Below are positions 24,358 to 31,647 of a stretch of 64,000 bases of DNA, piece after piece. The position numbers and the translations under genes were made by a program. The DNA is from Thermoleophilaceae bacterium. Its GTDB lineage: Bacteria; Actinomycetota; Thermoleophilia; Solirubrobacterales; Thermoleophilaceae. Below the pieces are notes generated by a model. The model was not told the DNA's origin. It saw only the letters and a list, made by a program, of their open reading frames with translations, and did no database searches. Location of the stretch: positions 46,956-110,955 of the forward strand of contig JBBDYQ010000020.1 in NCBI GenBank assembly GCA_040901445.1, written 5' to 3'. Position 1 is the first letter of the stretch, and every line of letters starts with the position of its first letter.

Positions 24358-24488
24358 ACGGGCCGGCCCTGGCGCGCACGCTGCTCGACAAGGCCGCAGG
24401 CGATGAGGCCACGGTGCGGGCACTCGTCTCCAACGAGGACGTACCAGACGCCAATTGGGCGGAGGACCTGATCGGCCGCAACGCGTAG
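24351..24488 (+). pseudogene. Truncated HEPN-domain protein (toxin remnant)
   Basis: ATG 24351 opens a 45-codon frame, MADGPALARTLLDKAAGDEA then TVRALVSNEDVPDA, which resembles the first helix and turn of HEPN proteins (normally ~130 residues). It then stops after NWAEDLIGRNA, before the RX4-6H active-site motif. The following 55 bp lead directly to the next gene, so the rest has been lost. With the frameshifted MNT gene it makes a dead toxin-antitoxin locus. Confidence 0.6.
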
Positions 24489-24543
24489 CCCGACGGCGGC
24501 GGTCCTCGTCTCCGAGTTCGCGCCTCTACGCTCCCGGGCGCTG

Positions 24544-25473
24544 ATGCCCTCGCTGCTCGACAAGCGGCTCGTCTTCGTCACCGGCAAGGGCGGGGTGGGC
24601 AAGACCACCGTGGCCGCCGCGCTGGGACTCGCCGCGGCCCGCGCGGGCAAGCGCACGATCGTCTGCGAGGTGGCCGAGCAGGAGCGCCTCGCGGGCATGT
24701 TCGGCCACGGCGACACGGGCTACGCCGAGGTGGAGCTGGCCGAACGCCTGTGGGCGATCTCGATCGACCCGCAGCGGGCCCAGGAGGAGTACCTGCGCGA
24801 CCAGCTGCCCTCGCGCACGCTCGCGGGCATGCTCGCCGGCAGCTCGCTCTTCACCTACCTCAGCGCCGCCACACCCGGCTTGCGGGAGCTGCTCACCGTG
24901 GGCAAGGTCTGGGAGCTGGCCCAGCTCGAGCGACGCGACCGGGCCAGGACGCCGTACGACCTCGTGATCGTGGACGCCCCCGCCACCGGCCACGGCCTGG
25001 GCCTGCTCACCGCGCCGCGCACCTTCCGCGATGTGGCGCGGGTGGGGCCGATCGCGCGCCAGGCCGGCGTCATCCACACGTTCCTCTCCGACCCCAAGCG
25101 CACCGGCGTCGTGGCCGTGGCCCTGCCGGAGGAGACGCCGGTGGCGGAGACGATCGAGCTGCGCAGGCGCCTGCGCGAGGAGCTGGACACGGAGGTGGAC
25201 GCCGTCGTGGTGAACGGGCTCTACCCGGAGCGCTTCAGCGGCGCCGAGTCCGAGCGGATCGCGTCCGCGGACGGCGACGTCCGCCCCCCGGCGCTGCGGG
25301 CCGCCCTGCGCTCGGCGCTGTCCGAGCACCGCCGCGCGCGCACACAGCGCACCCAACTACGGCGGCTGCGCCGGGCCGTGGGCGATGTCTCAACCCTCCC
25401 TTTCATCTTCGAGCCGGAGCTCGGCGTGGCCGACCTCGAGCGGCTGTCGCGCGGACTGGAGCGGCGGCTGTGA
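24544..25473 (+). CDS. ArsA/Get3-like P-loop ATPase (first of a pair)
   Basis: A 309-residue ATPase of the ArsA/TRC40 superfamily: signature P-loop GKGGVGKTTVAAALGL (residues ~14-29), switch region DAPATGHGLGLL, and ending PFIFEPELGVADLERL. It lacks the second ATPase half of classical ArsA and the metal-site cysteines, so arsenite pumping is unlikely. Paired ArsA-like ATPases occur in mycobacteria (Rv3679-Rv3680 type), where a role in membrane-protein handling has been proposed. TACGCT at 24527-24532 is a possible -10. Its stop overlaps the start of the second ATPase by 4 bp. Confidence 0.85.
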   Translation: MPSLLDKRLVFVTGKGGVGKTTVAAALGLAAARAGKRTIVCEVAEQERLAGMFGHGDTGYAEVELAERLWAISIDPQRAQEEYLRDQLPSRTLAGMLAGSSLFTYLSAATPGLRELLTVGKVWELAQLERRDRARTPYDLVIVDAPATGHGLGLLTAPRTFRDVARVGPIARQAGVIHTFLSDPKRTGVVAVALPEETPVAETIELRRRLREELDTEVDAVVVNGLYPERFSGAESERIASADGDVRPPALRAALRSALSEHRRARTQRTQLRRLRRAVGDVSTLPFIFEPELGVADLERLSRGLERRL

Positions 25474-26570
25474 GCATCGGAGCGCTGCTCGAGGGCCGCT
25501 CGATCTGCATCTGCGCCGGCGCCGGCGGGGTGGGCAAGACCACCACCTCGGCCGCCATCGCGCTCGGCGCCGCGGCCCGCGGCCGGAAGGTGGCCGTGCT
25601 CACCATCGACCCGGCCCGCCGGCTGGCGAGCGCGCTCGGGCTCCCGGAGCTCGGCAACGAGGAGCGCCGGGTGCACGTCCCCGGGCTCGAGGGCGAGCTC
25701 TGGGCAATGATGCTCGATCCCAAGCGCACCTTCGACGACCTGGTCGAGAGCTACGCGCCCGACGAGCGCACGCGCGACGCCGTGCTCTCCAACCGCATCT
25801 ACCAGGAGCTGTCCGCCGCGGTCGCGGGATCGACGGAGTACATGGCGATGGAGAAGCTCTACGAGCTGCACGCCGAGGGCCGCTACGACCTGCTGGTGCT
25901 CGACACCCCTCCAACCCGCAACGCGCTCGACTTCCTGGAGGCGCCGGAGCGGCTGTCGGGCTTCATCGACTCGCGCTCGCTCAAGCTGCTGCTTGCCCCG
26001 GGCCGGAGGGGTCTGAAGGTGCTCAGCCGCGGCACCGGCCTCCTGTTCTCGGTGCTCGAGCGGGTGACGGGGGTCGACCTGCTCGCGGACCTGTCGGCCT
26101 TCTTCAACTCCTTCGGCAGCATGGCGGAGGGCTTCCGCGAGCGGGCGGTACGCGTGCGCGAGCTGCTCGGCGCGCCCGAAACCGTATTCGTGCTCGTCTC
26201 CTCCCCCCAGCGCTCTGCCGTGGACGAGGCCATCTTCTTCCGCCGCCGCCTGGCCGAGGCCGGCATGCCCTTCGGCGGGGTGATCGTGAACCGGATGCAC
26301 GAGGAGGGGCTCGCGAAGGGAAAGCTCGGCGACGCCGGGGCGGAGCTGCTGGGCGAGCGCCTCGGCCGCAAGGTGGAGCGCACGTTCGAGGACTACCGGC
26401 GGCTGGCCGAGCGCGACCGCGACAACGTGGCGCGGCTCGCCTCCGAGCTCGACGGAGAGCCGATCGTGCGCGTGCCCTACTTCGACGAGGACGTGTACGA
26501 CCTCGCGGGCCTGCGGCGGATGGACGAGTACCTGTTCCGGCGCGCGCGCCGAAGCCGGCGACGGCGTTAG
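25470..26570 (+). CDS. ArsA/Get3-like P-loop ATPase (second of a pair)
   Basis: A 366-residue ATPase with P-loop GAGGVGKTTTSAAIALG (residues ~14-30), TIDPARRLASALGL, switch VLDTPPTRNALDF, and a C-terminal PYFDEDVYDLAGLRRM. The GTG at 25470 overlaps the TGA of the partner, so the two are made in fixed ratio, probably as a heteromer. The helical middle (residues ~160-230) with methionines and phenylalanines could form the hydrophobic groove used by Get3-like proteins; this is inference. Terminated by a strong hairpin at 26647-26693. Confidence 0.85.
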   Translation: MSIGALLEGRSICICAGAGGVGKTTTSAAIALGAAARGRKVAVLTIDPARRLASALGLPELGNEERRVHVPGLEGELWAMMLDPKRTFDDLVESYAPDERTRDAVLSNRIYQELSAAVAGSTEYMAMEKLYELHAEGRYDLLVLDTPPTRNALDFLEAPERLSGFIDSRSLKLLLAPGRRGLKVLSRGTGLLFSVLERVTGVDLLADLSAFFNSFGSMAEGFRERAVRVRELLGAPETVFVLVSSPQRSAVDEAIFFRRRLAEAGMPFGGVIVNRMHEEGLAKGKLGDAGAELLGERLGRKVERTFEDYRRLAERDRDNVARLASELDGEPIVRVPYFDEDVYDLAGLRRMDEYLFRRARRSRRRR

Positions 26571-26646
26571 GTGACGTGCCCAGGGACGTCGCGAAGGCGT
26601 GGCCGGCTGGGCCATCGCATGGCTCGGCGAACGGGCTGAGTCCGGG

Positions 26647-26693
26647 CGCTGGGTCGCTTTACCCAGAACATGTCGGGGCAAAGCGACCCAGCG
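26647..26693. terminator. Bidirectional terminator hairpin between convergent genes
   Basis: CGCTGGGTCGCTTT (26647-26660) pairs perfectly with AAAGCGACCCAGCG (26680-26693), a 14-bp stem; CCC/GGG inside the 19-nt loop can extend it. It lies 76 bp after the second ArsA-like gene and 58 bp after the stop of the convergent unknown gene. Confidence 0.75.
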
Positions 26694-26750
26694 GCGCTGC
26701 TGCGGGAGTACGCCGGCCTGTACCGGGTGGGGCATCGCGCCGCCCGGCGT

Positions 26751-28448
26751 CTAGATCGGCGCGGAGAAGCTGTCCGGGTCGTCGTCGAAGTCCCAGTCCG
26801 TGGACGCCGTGACCCCCGGGTCCATGTCGATGTCGAAGGACGCCTGCCGTGACACCGCCGCGAACTCCGTGGTGGTGGGCTCCAGCTCGCCCTCGTCGGG
26901 CTCGGCGCGCTCGTCGCGCTCGCTGGGCACCTCGCCCGGGCGGCCGTCGAGGCGCCGCACGGTGATGGCGCCCGCGGGCTCGGGCGGGGCGCCTGCGGGA
27001 GGTGAGGTCGCGAGCTGGGAGCGCGGCGGCGCCACTGCCGGCGCCGCCACCGGCACCGGCTCCGGGTCGGGCAGCGGCTCGCGCTCGTAGTCGGGCTCGG
27101 GCCCGTAGTCGGGATCGGGGTCGGCCTGCAGCTCGGGCAGCGGCTCCTGCCGGGGCCTTGCAGCCTCGCGGCTCAGGTCGCGAGCGCCGATCTCGAACGG
27201 CTCACTCGCGGCCAGCAGGATGTCGTCCGCAACCGCCCTGAGGTCCGGCTCGAGGTAGCCGCAGAGGATGTCGCGCAGCAGCGCGCGCAGGTGGTGCTCG
27301 ATCTCGGCCGCGATCGACGCGGGGGGCTCGGAGCCGATCACGTCGATGTATGCGGGACCGGCGCCGCCGGCGATGGCCCAGCGCTCGAGCGCGAAGGCCA
27401 GCTCCACGCGCCGCTGCACGGAGCGCCGCCCCTGCTCCTCGGCGCAGAGCGCGGCCAGGCGCAGCGACAGGCTCCCGCGCCCGCCCTCGTCGTTCGCGCC
27501 GAGCAGGGCGCCCAGCGCGAGCAGGTGGTCCGACAGGCCCTCGGTGGCGTCCGCGCGCTCGCAGCCCATCTCGAAGCGGTCCAGGGCCCAGGCCACCGCG
27601 CCCGCGTGCGTGGAGCGCGCCACCACGGCGAGGAACTCGCGCAGCTCGTCCTCCTCCCCGCGTGAGAGGCGCCACTCCGGCGCGCGCGGGTCGGTGGGCA
27701 CGGCGAGCGGGAAGCTGCGCCAGGGCCCGGTGTCGGCCCGCGCCCAGCCCGCCGGCCCGGGCGCCACGCCGCCGGGCTTGAACAGCCGCAGCGCGGTGCA
27801 CAGCGCGGCGAAACGAGCGGCGGCCTCTGCGAGCGGCAGCTCCCCATCGCCTTCCGCATCCTCGTCGAGCACGCAGAGCACGTTGGGCAGCGCCTCCGCG
27901 CCCTGCGGCGGCCCGAACTCCGGCCACACCGCCTCGGGCGGCGCCTCGGTCCAGTCGCCGCGCACCAAGGCGAGCCCGCCGCCGAGCTCGACGCGGTCGG
28001 AGTCCATCCGCAGCCCCCGCAGCGGCGTGATCACCGACATGCGGATGGCGTGCTCGTAGAGCGTGCCCTCCACCTCGGCGTACACGCGCTCGTAGCGCTC
28101 CTCGGGGAACTCGAAGCCGGTGGCGTCCTCGTACAGGCGGTCGAGCAGCGCGTGCAGCGCCGGCTCGGCATCGTCACCACCGACGCCGCGCACGCGCAGG
28201 TAGGCGGCGGCGCCGGAGCCGAGCGCCGCGGCGGCGGGCTCGAAGGCCGCCAGCGTGCGCAGGCGCTCCCAGCGCGGCGCGATGAACTCCGCCGTGAGCG
28301 GGCGGTAGCTGTAGAGCACCGAGCGGCGTCCGCCGGTCTCGTCCACGTCGAAGGACAGCTCCGCGCCCGCCTGCACGTCCGCGGTGAGCAGCGCGGCGGC
28401 CTCGAGCGCGAAGTCCCTCAGGGCGTCGTGCAGGCGACGATTGCGCAC
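26751..28448 (-). CDS. Large conserved-looking protein of unknown function
   Basis: A 565-residue protein I do not recognise. Residues ~1-410 look globular and largely helical, with no signal peptide or membrane segment; YSYRPLTAEFIAPRWERLRT near the start and CAEEQGRRSVQRRVELAFAL around 330-350 are regular amphipathic segments. Residues ~420-510 are a low-complexity proline/glutamate/aspartate linker, and the tail is very acidic (DMDPG...DWDFDDDPDSF). GTG 28448 has no clear ribosome site. Codon pattern is strongly GC-third, so it is a real gene. It stands alone between two terminator hairpins. Confidence 0.75.
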   Translation of the reverse strand: MRNRRLHDALRDFALEAAALLTADVQAGAELSFDVDETGGRRSVLYSYRPLTAEFIAPRWERLRTLAAFEPAAAALGSGAAAYLRVRGVGGDDAEPALHALLDRLYEDATGFEFPEERYERVYAEVEGTLYEHAIRMSVITPLRGLRMDSDRVELGGGLALVRGDWTEAPPEAVWPEFGPPQGAEALPNVLCVLDEDAEGDGELPLAEAAARFAALCTALRLFKPGGVAPGPAGWARADTGPWRSFPLAVPTDPRAPEWRLSRGEEDELREFLAVVARSTHAGAVAWALDRFEMGCERADATEGLSDHLLALGALLGANDEGGRGSLSLRLAALCAEEQGRRSVQRRVELAFALERWAIAGGAGPAYIDVIGSEPPASIAAEIEHHLRALLRDILCGYLEPDLRAVADDILLAASEPFEIGARDLSREAARPRQEPLPELQADPDPDYGPEPDYEREPLPDPEPVPVAAPAVAPPRSQLATSPPAGAPPEPAGAITVRRLDGRPGEVPSERDERAEPDEGELEPTTTEFAAVSRQASFDIDMDPGVTASTDWDFDDDPDSFSAPI

Positions 28449-28507
28449 ATCCGCGGTTTCGCCGCGGCGGGGCGCGCTCCTGCTGCGTTTCGCGTCCCGG
28501 GGACCGC

Positions 28508-28558
28508 CGCGCCGTCCTGCCCTGGGCCGTCACACGCGGCCCAGGGCAGGACGGCGCG
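28508..28558. terminator. Perfect 22-bp hairpin downstream of the HxlR regulator
   Basis: Positions 28508-28529 are exactly complementary to 28537-28558 with a 7-nt loop. It begins 14 bp after the stop of the HxlR gene on the minus strand and ends 59 bp before the start of the unknown protein gene. There is no T-run. Length and perfection are unusual for a terminator. Confidence 0.65.
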
Positions 28559-28572
28559 GGCGAAAGAGGCGC

Positions 28573-28938
28573 TCAGGCAGCCGCGACGGTGGTGACGGCC
28601 GGAGCGCTGCCCGCGCAGGACTCCACGCCCAGCCACTCGCGGCCGTAGTGGCGCATGTCCTCGATGATCGGCAGCAGCGCGCGGCCCTTCTCCGTCAGGC
28701 GGTACTCCACCCGCGGCGGGACCTCGGGGAAGGTGGTGCGCCGCACGATCTGCTCCTCCTCCAGCGCCCGCAGCCGCAGCGATAGCGTGCGCGGGCTGAT
28801 GCCGGCGAGGGAGCGCTCGAGCTCGCAGAAGCGGCTGCGGCCCTCGGCCAGGTCACGGATGATGAGGAGCGTCCACTTGGCGCAGACGAGGTCTGCGGTC
28901 GCGCAGACGGGACACGTGTCGTCGGCCATCACCCGCAT
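28573..28938 (-). CDS. HxlR-family winged-helix regulator
   Basis: A ~121-residue MarR-like winged helix of HxlR type: CPVCATADLVCAKWTLLIIR, SRFCELERSLAGISPRTLS, then the RRTTFPEVPPRVEYRLTEKG wing. Four cysteines near the N-terminus (CPVC...C...C) could act as a redox or electrophile sensor as in QorR/HypR relatives. ATG 28938 follows TATCGC by 7 bp; ATG 28929 is equally plausible. A CTTCAG-N3-CTGAAG palindrome upstream may be its autoregulatory site. Confidence 0.88.
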   Translation of the reverse strand: MRVMADDTCPVCATADLVCAKWTLLIIRDLAEGRSRFCELERSLAGISPRTLSLRLRALEEEQIVRRTTFPEVPPRVEYRLTEKGRALLPIIEDMRHYGREWLGVESCAGSAPAVTTVAAA

Positions 28939-28950
28939 GGTAGCGCGATA

Positions 28951-28965
28951 CTTCAGCAACTGAAG
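28951..28965. promoter_or_regulatory. Palindrome upstream of the HxlR regulator
   Basis: CTTCAG-CAA-CTGAAG is a perfect 6-bp inverted repeat, 12 bp upstream of ATG 28938 and just downstream of the AIM24 gene terminator. Its place next to a dimeric winged-helix regulator gene suggests an operator. Confidence 0.5.
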
Positions 28966-28971
28966 CTTTGC

Positions 28972-29007
28972 AAAAACGGCCCGGGCGGGGAGAACGCCCG
29001 GGCCGTT
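28972..29007 (-). terminator. Rho-independent terminator of the AIM24-family gene
   Basis: AACGGCCCGGGCG (28975-28987) and CGCCCGGGCCGTT (28995-29007) form a perfect 13-bp stem with a 7-nt loop; on the minus strand it is followed by a run of five T (two in the stem). It begins 22 bp after the stop of the gene at 29029-29745. The best classical terminator in the window. Confidence 0.85.
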
Positions 29008-29028
29008 GCTGCGAGTCCGGCGAGAAGA

Positions 29029-29745
29029 TCAGCGGCCGAGATTTCCCAGTACGCCCCCGCCGCCGCCGGCGTTGCCTCCGGCCGTGGGCACGACGCGGCC
29101 CTCGCTGGGCTGGACGAGCACCCAGCCCGCGCCCTGGAACGCGACCTGCAGCGACTCGCCCGAGCCCCTGCCGATGAGCGTCTTGAGGTTGACGTCCGTC
29201 TTCACGGACGTGCTGACGCCGCTGGACCAGGTGATGGCGGCGGACGGGTCGGCGTAGGTGGGAGCGTCGCCCGTGTTGAGCAGGACGGGCGGGCCGTCGG
29301 AGACCACGGCCACCCAGCCCGTGCCGCCGAGCTCCATGTTGAACAGGCCGCCGGCGAGCGCGCCGGAGAAGCCGCCCTCGACCTTCTTGATGTCCCAGTC
29401 GATGCCGGCGTCGAACGCGAGCACGTTGCGCCCGTTGCAGGTGATCTGGTCGTTCTCGAGGTAGATCAGGTGGATGTCCTGAGCCTGGTCCGCGAGGAAG
29501 ACCTCGCCGCTGCCCTCGATCTTCATGAGCTGCGTGCCCTCGCCGGTGACCGCCTTCTTGATGAACTTGCTCACTCCACCCGAGCCGGCGTGCTCGAAGC
29601 GGACGTCGCCCTGGTAGGCCACCATCGAGCCGAGCTTGGCCTGGATCGTGATCTGGTCCAGGTGGGCCTTCAGGAGCTTGGAGTTCTGGAGCGCGAACGC
29701 ATCCTGCGACGCGGTCTCCTGGAATTCGCCGAGCGTGCTCTGCAC
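29029..29745 (-). CDS. AIM24-family protein
   Basis: A 238-residue AIM24/TIGR00266-type protein: a beta-rich tryptophan-RNA-binding-attenuator-like fold with repeated glycine-rich turns (KIEGSGEVFLADQAQDIHLI, then LENDQITCNGRNVLAFD, GFSGALAGGLFNMELGGTG). The family is widespread with no fixed role; the mitochondrial member is linked to cristae. GTG 29745 is chosen for the AGGAGG ~9 nt upstream. The C-terminus is a glycine-rich tail. Monocistronic, ended by the terminator at 28972-29007. Confidence 0.85.
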   Translation of the reverse strand: MQSTLGEFQETASQDAFALQNSKLLKAHLDQITIQAKLGSMVAYQGDVRFEHAGSGGVSKFIKKAVTGEGTQLMKIEGSGEVFLADQAQDIHLIYLENDQITCNGRNVLAFDAGIDWDIKKVEGGFSGALAGGLFNMELGGTGWVAVVSDGPPVLLNTGDAPTYADPSAAITWSSGVSTSVKTDVNLKTLIGRGSGESLQVAFQGAGWVLVQPSEGRVVPTAGGNAGGGGGVLGNLGR

Positions 29746-29824
29746 GTTGCTGGTCCTCCTTGGGGGATCGTGGTACCCGTCCACTTTCGGACGAGAGCAG
29801 GCTTGCGTCAAGGGACGGTTCCAT

Positions 29825-29830
29825 TACGCT
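29825..29830 (+). promoter_or_regulatory. -10 element TACGCT of the S55-like gene
   Basis: TACGCT lies 9 bp before ATG 29840 with no Shine-Dalgarno, fitting the leaderless pattern. Confidence 0.45.
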
Positions 29831-29839
29831 CGGCGGCGG

Positions 29840-31579
29840 ATGCGCATCCGGCCCGCCCTCGCCGTCGCCGGCGCCACGCTCGCACTCGCCGCGCCGGCGT
29901 CAGCGCAGGCGGGCGATCCGATCATGCCGCTGTCCGAGGTCCGCGCCGGGATGGAGTGCACCGGCCTGTCGGTGGTGCGCGGCACCGAGATCGCGAGCTT
30001 CGACGTCGAGGTGGTCGACGTCGTGGCCGGCCAGCAGGGAGCGCCCGCCGCCCGCATCCTCGTGCGCGTGGGCGGCCCCGCCATCGAGGCCACCGGGATC
30101 GGGCCCGGCTTCTCGGGCTCGCCGGTCTACTGCGCCGACGGAGCCGGCACCAGCCGTGTGATCGGCGCCCTCGCGGAGGCCATCGGCGAGTTCGGCAACG
30201 AGGTGGTGCTGGCCACGCCGATCGAGGAGATCCTCGGCGAGACCCCCACCCCTCCCACCGGCGCGAGCCGCGATGCCCGCATGCTGCGCCGCGCCCGCCC
30301 GCTCGCCGCGCCGCTCACCGTGGCCGGCCTCCACCCCGCCCTCGCCCGCCGCCTCCCGCCCGCCGGCGCACGGGCAGGCCGCACGCTGCTCGCCTCGCCG
30401 CCGGGCCCGCTCGGCACGTTCGCGCCCCAGCAGCTGCGCCCGGGAGCAGCGGTCGCGGTGGGCCTCACGAGCGGCGACCTCGGCTTGGGCGCCATCGGCA
30501 CGGTGGCGTACGCCGACGGCGACGCGGTGTGGGCCTTCGGGCACCCCTTCGACGGCACGGGCCCAAGATCGCTCCTCCTCCAGGACGCCTACGTCTACAC
30601 GGTCATCGGCAACCCGTTCGGCGTGGAGCCGGCGTTCACGTACAAGCTCGCGTCACCCGGACACGACATCGGCACGCTCACCAACGACGCCGCGGGCGCC
30701 GTGGTGGGCCGCGTGGGCGCCCTGCCCCGCACGATCCCGATCAAGGTGGTGGCGCAGGACCTCGACTCGGGGCGCGTGAGCGTGGTCGAGCTGCGCGCCG
30801 CGGACGAGGCCCCGCTCGGCCTGCCGTCCGCATCGTCCGCGCTCTCGCTCGCCACGCCGCTGGCGGTGGCGCAGGCCGGCACCCAGGCGCTGCGCGGCGT
30901 GCCGTCGCGGGTGACCGCCTCGCTGTGCCTGCGGATCGAGCTCGAGGAGCGCGAGCGGCCCATCCGCTTCTGCAACCGCTACGTGGCCGGCGGCTCGGCC
31001 GATGCCGACGCGGGCGGCCTGGGCGCTCCCATGACCGACGCCGCCAACGCGATCGGCTTCCTCGACGCCTTCAACTTCGGGCCGCTGCGCGTCACGTCCG
31101 TTGAGGTCAACCTCAAGCTCCGCCGCGGCCTGCGCCAGGGCTACCTCACGCGCGTGTCCGCGCCCCGGCGGGTGCGCCGGGGGCAGCGCGTGCCGGTCAC
31201 CGTCACCGTGCGGCGGGTGAACGGGCCGTCGCAGCGGCGGCGCTTCCGGCTGCGCATCCCGCGCTCGTCCCCAACCGGACTGGTGGAGCTCGAGCTGGCC
31301 GGCACCGCCACCGACCTGTTCACCGACGAGATCATCATCGACTTCGACGAGCTGCTGTCGGAGGGCACCGACGAGGACTTCGATCCCGGCGAGCCCGGCC
31401 CCCGCGACGTGGACGAGCTCGCCGCGGAGATCGAGAGCCTGCGCCGCTACGACGGCGTGGCGGCCCGCTTCGGCCGGCCGGGCCGGCGCAGCGGGCGGGC
31501 GCTGGTGCGGCGGGCCCTGCGCGACCGAGGCATCCGCATCAGCGGGCGGGCATCGACGCTGATTCGCGTCGTCCGCTAA
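29840..31579 (+). CDS. Secreted SpoIVB-type (S55) peptidase-like protein
   Basis: A 579-residue exported protein. After a signal peptide (MRIRPALAVAGATLALAAPA, cut near ASAQA) comes an S55-like domain: VRAGMECTGLSVVRGTEIAS, VRVGGPAIEATGIG, then GFSGSPVY with the presumed nucleophile S94, TPIEEIL, and later AFGHPFDGTG. The remaining ~300 residues are beta-rich. SpoIVB itself cuts in the forespore pathway, yet members with this order are also found in non-sporulating bacteria. A structural, non-catalytic role is possible. The start ATG 29840 follows a TACGCT -10. Confidence 0.82.
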   Translation: MRIRPALAVAGATLALAAPASAQAGDPIMPLSEVRAGMECTGLSVVRGTEIASFDVEVVDVVAGQQGAPAARILVRVGGPAIEATGIGPGFSGSPVYCADGAGTSRVIGALAEAIGEFGNEVVLATPIEEILGETPTPPTGASRDARMLRRARPLAAPLTVAGLHPALARRLPPAGARAGRTLLASPPGPLGTFAPQQLRPGAAVAVGLTSGDLGLGAIGTVAYADGDAVWAFGHPFDGTGPRSLLLQDAYVYTVIGNPFGVEPAFTYKLASPGHDIGTLTNDAAGAVVGRVGALPRTIPIKVVAQDLDSGRVSVVELRAADEAPLGLPSASSALSLATPLAVAQAGTQALRGVPSRVTASLCLRIELEERERPIRFCNRYVAGGSADADAGGLGAPMTDAANAIGFLDAFNFGPLRVTSVEVNLKLRRGLRQGYLTRVSAPRRVRRGQRVPVTVTVRRVNGPSQRRRFRLRIPRSSPTGLVELELAGTATDLFTDEIIIDFDELLSEGTDEDFDPGEPGPRDVDELAAEIESLRRYDGVAARFGRPGRRSGRALVRRALRDRGIRISGRASTLIRVVR

Positions 31580-31595
31580 CCGCCCGCGCGCACGC

Positions 31596-31642
31596 CGAAC
31601 GTCCCGCGCACCTACCAAAGCGGGGGGTGCGCGGGACGTTCG
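31596..31642. terminator. Bidirectional terminator between the S55-like gene and pilT
   Basis: Positions 31596-31612 (CGAACGTCCCGCGCACC) are exactly complementary to 31626-31642, a 17-bp stem with a 13-nt loop, filling the 68-bp gap between two convergent stop codons. Confidence 0.8.
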
Positions 31643-31647
31643 ACGCG

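Noticed and set aside
24544..26570. Arsenite-pumping ArsA
   Set aside because: No metal-site cysteines, no arsB or arsD nearby, and two separate halves of the mycobacterial type.
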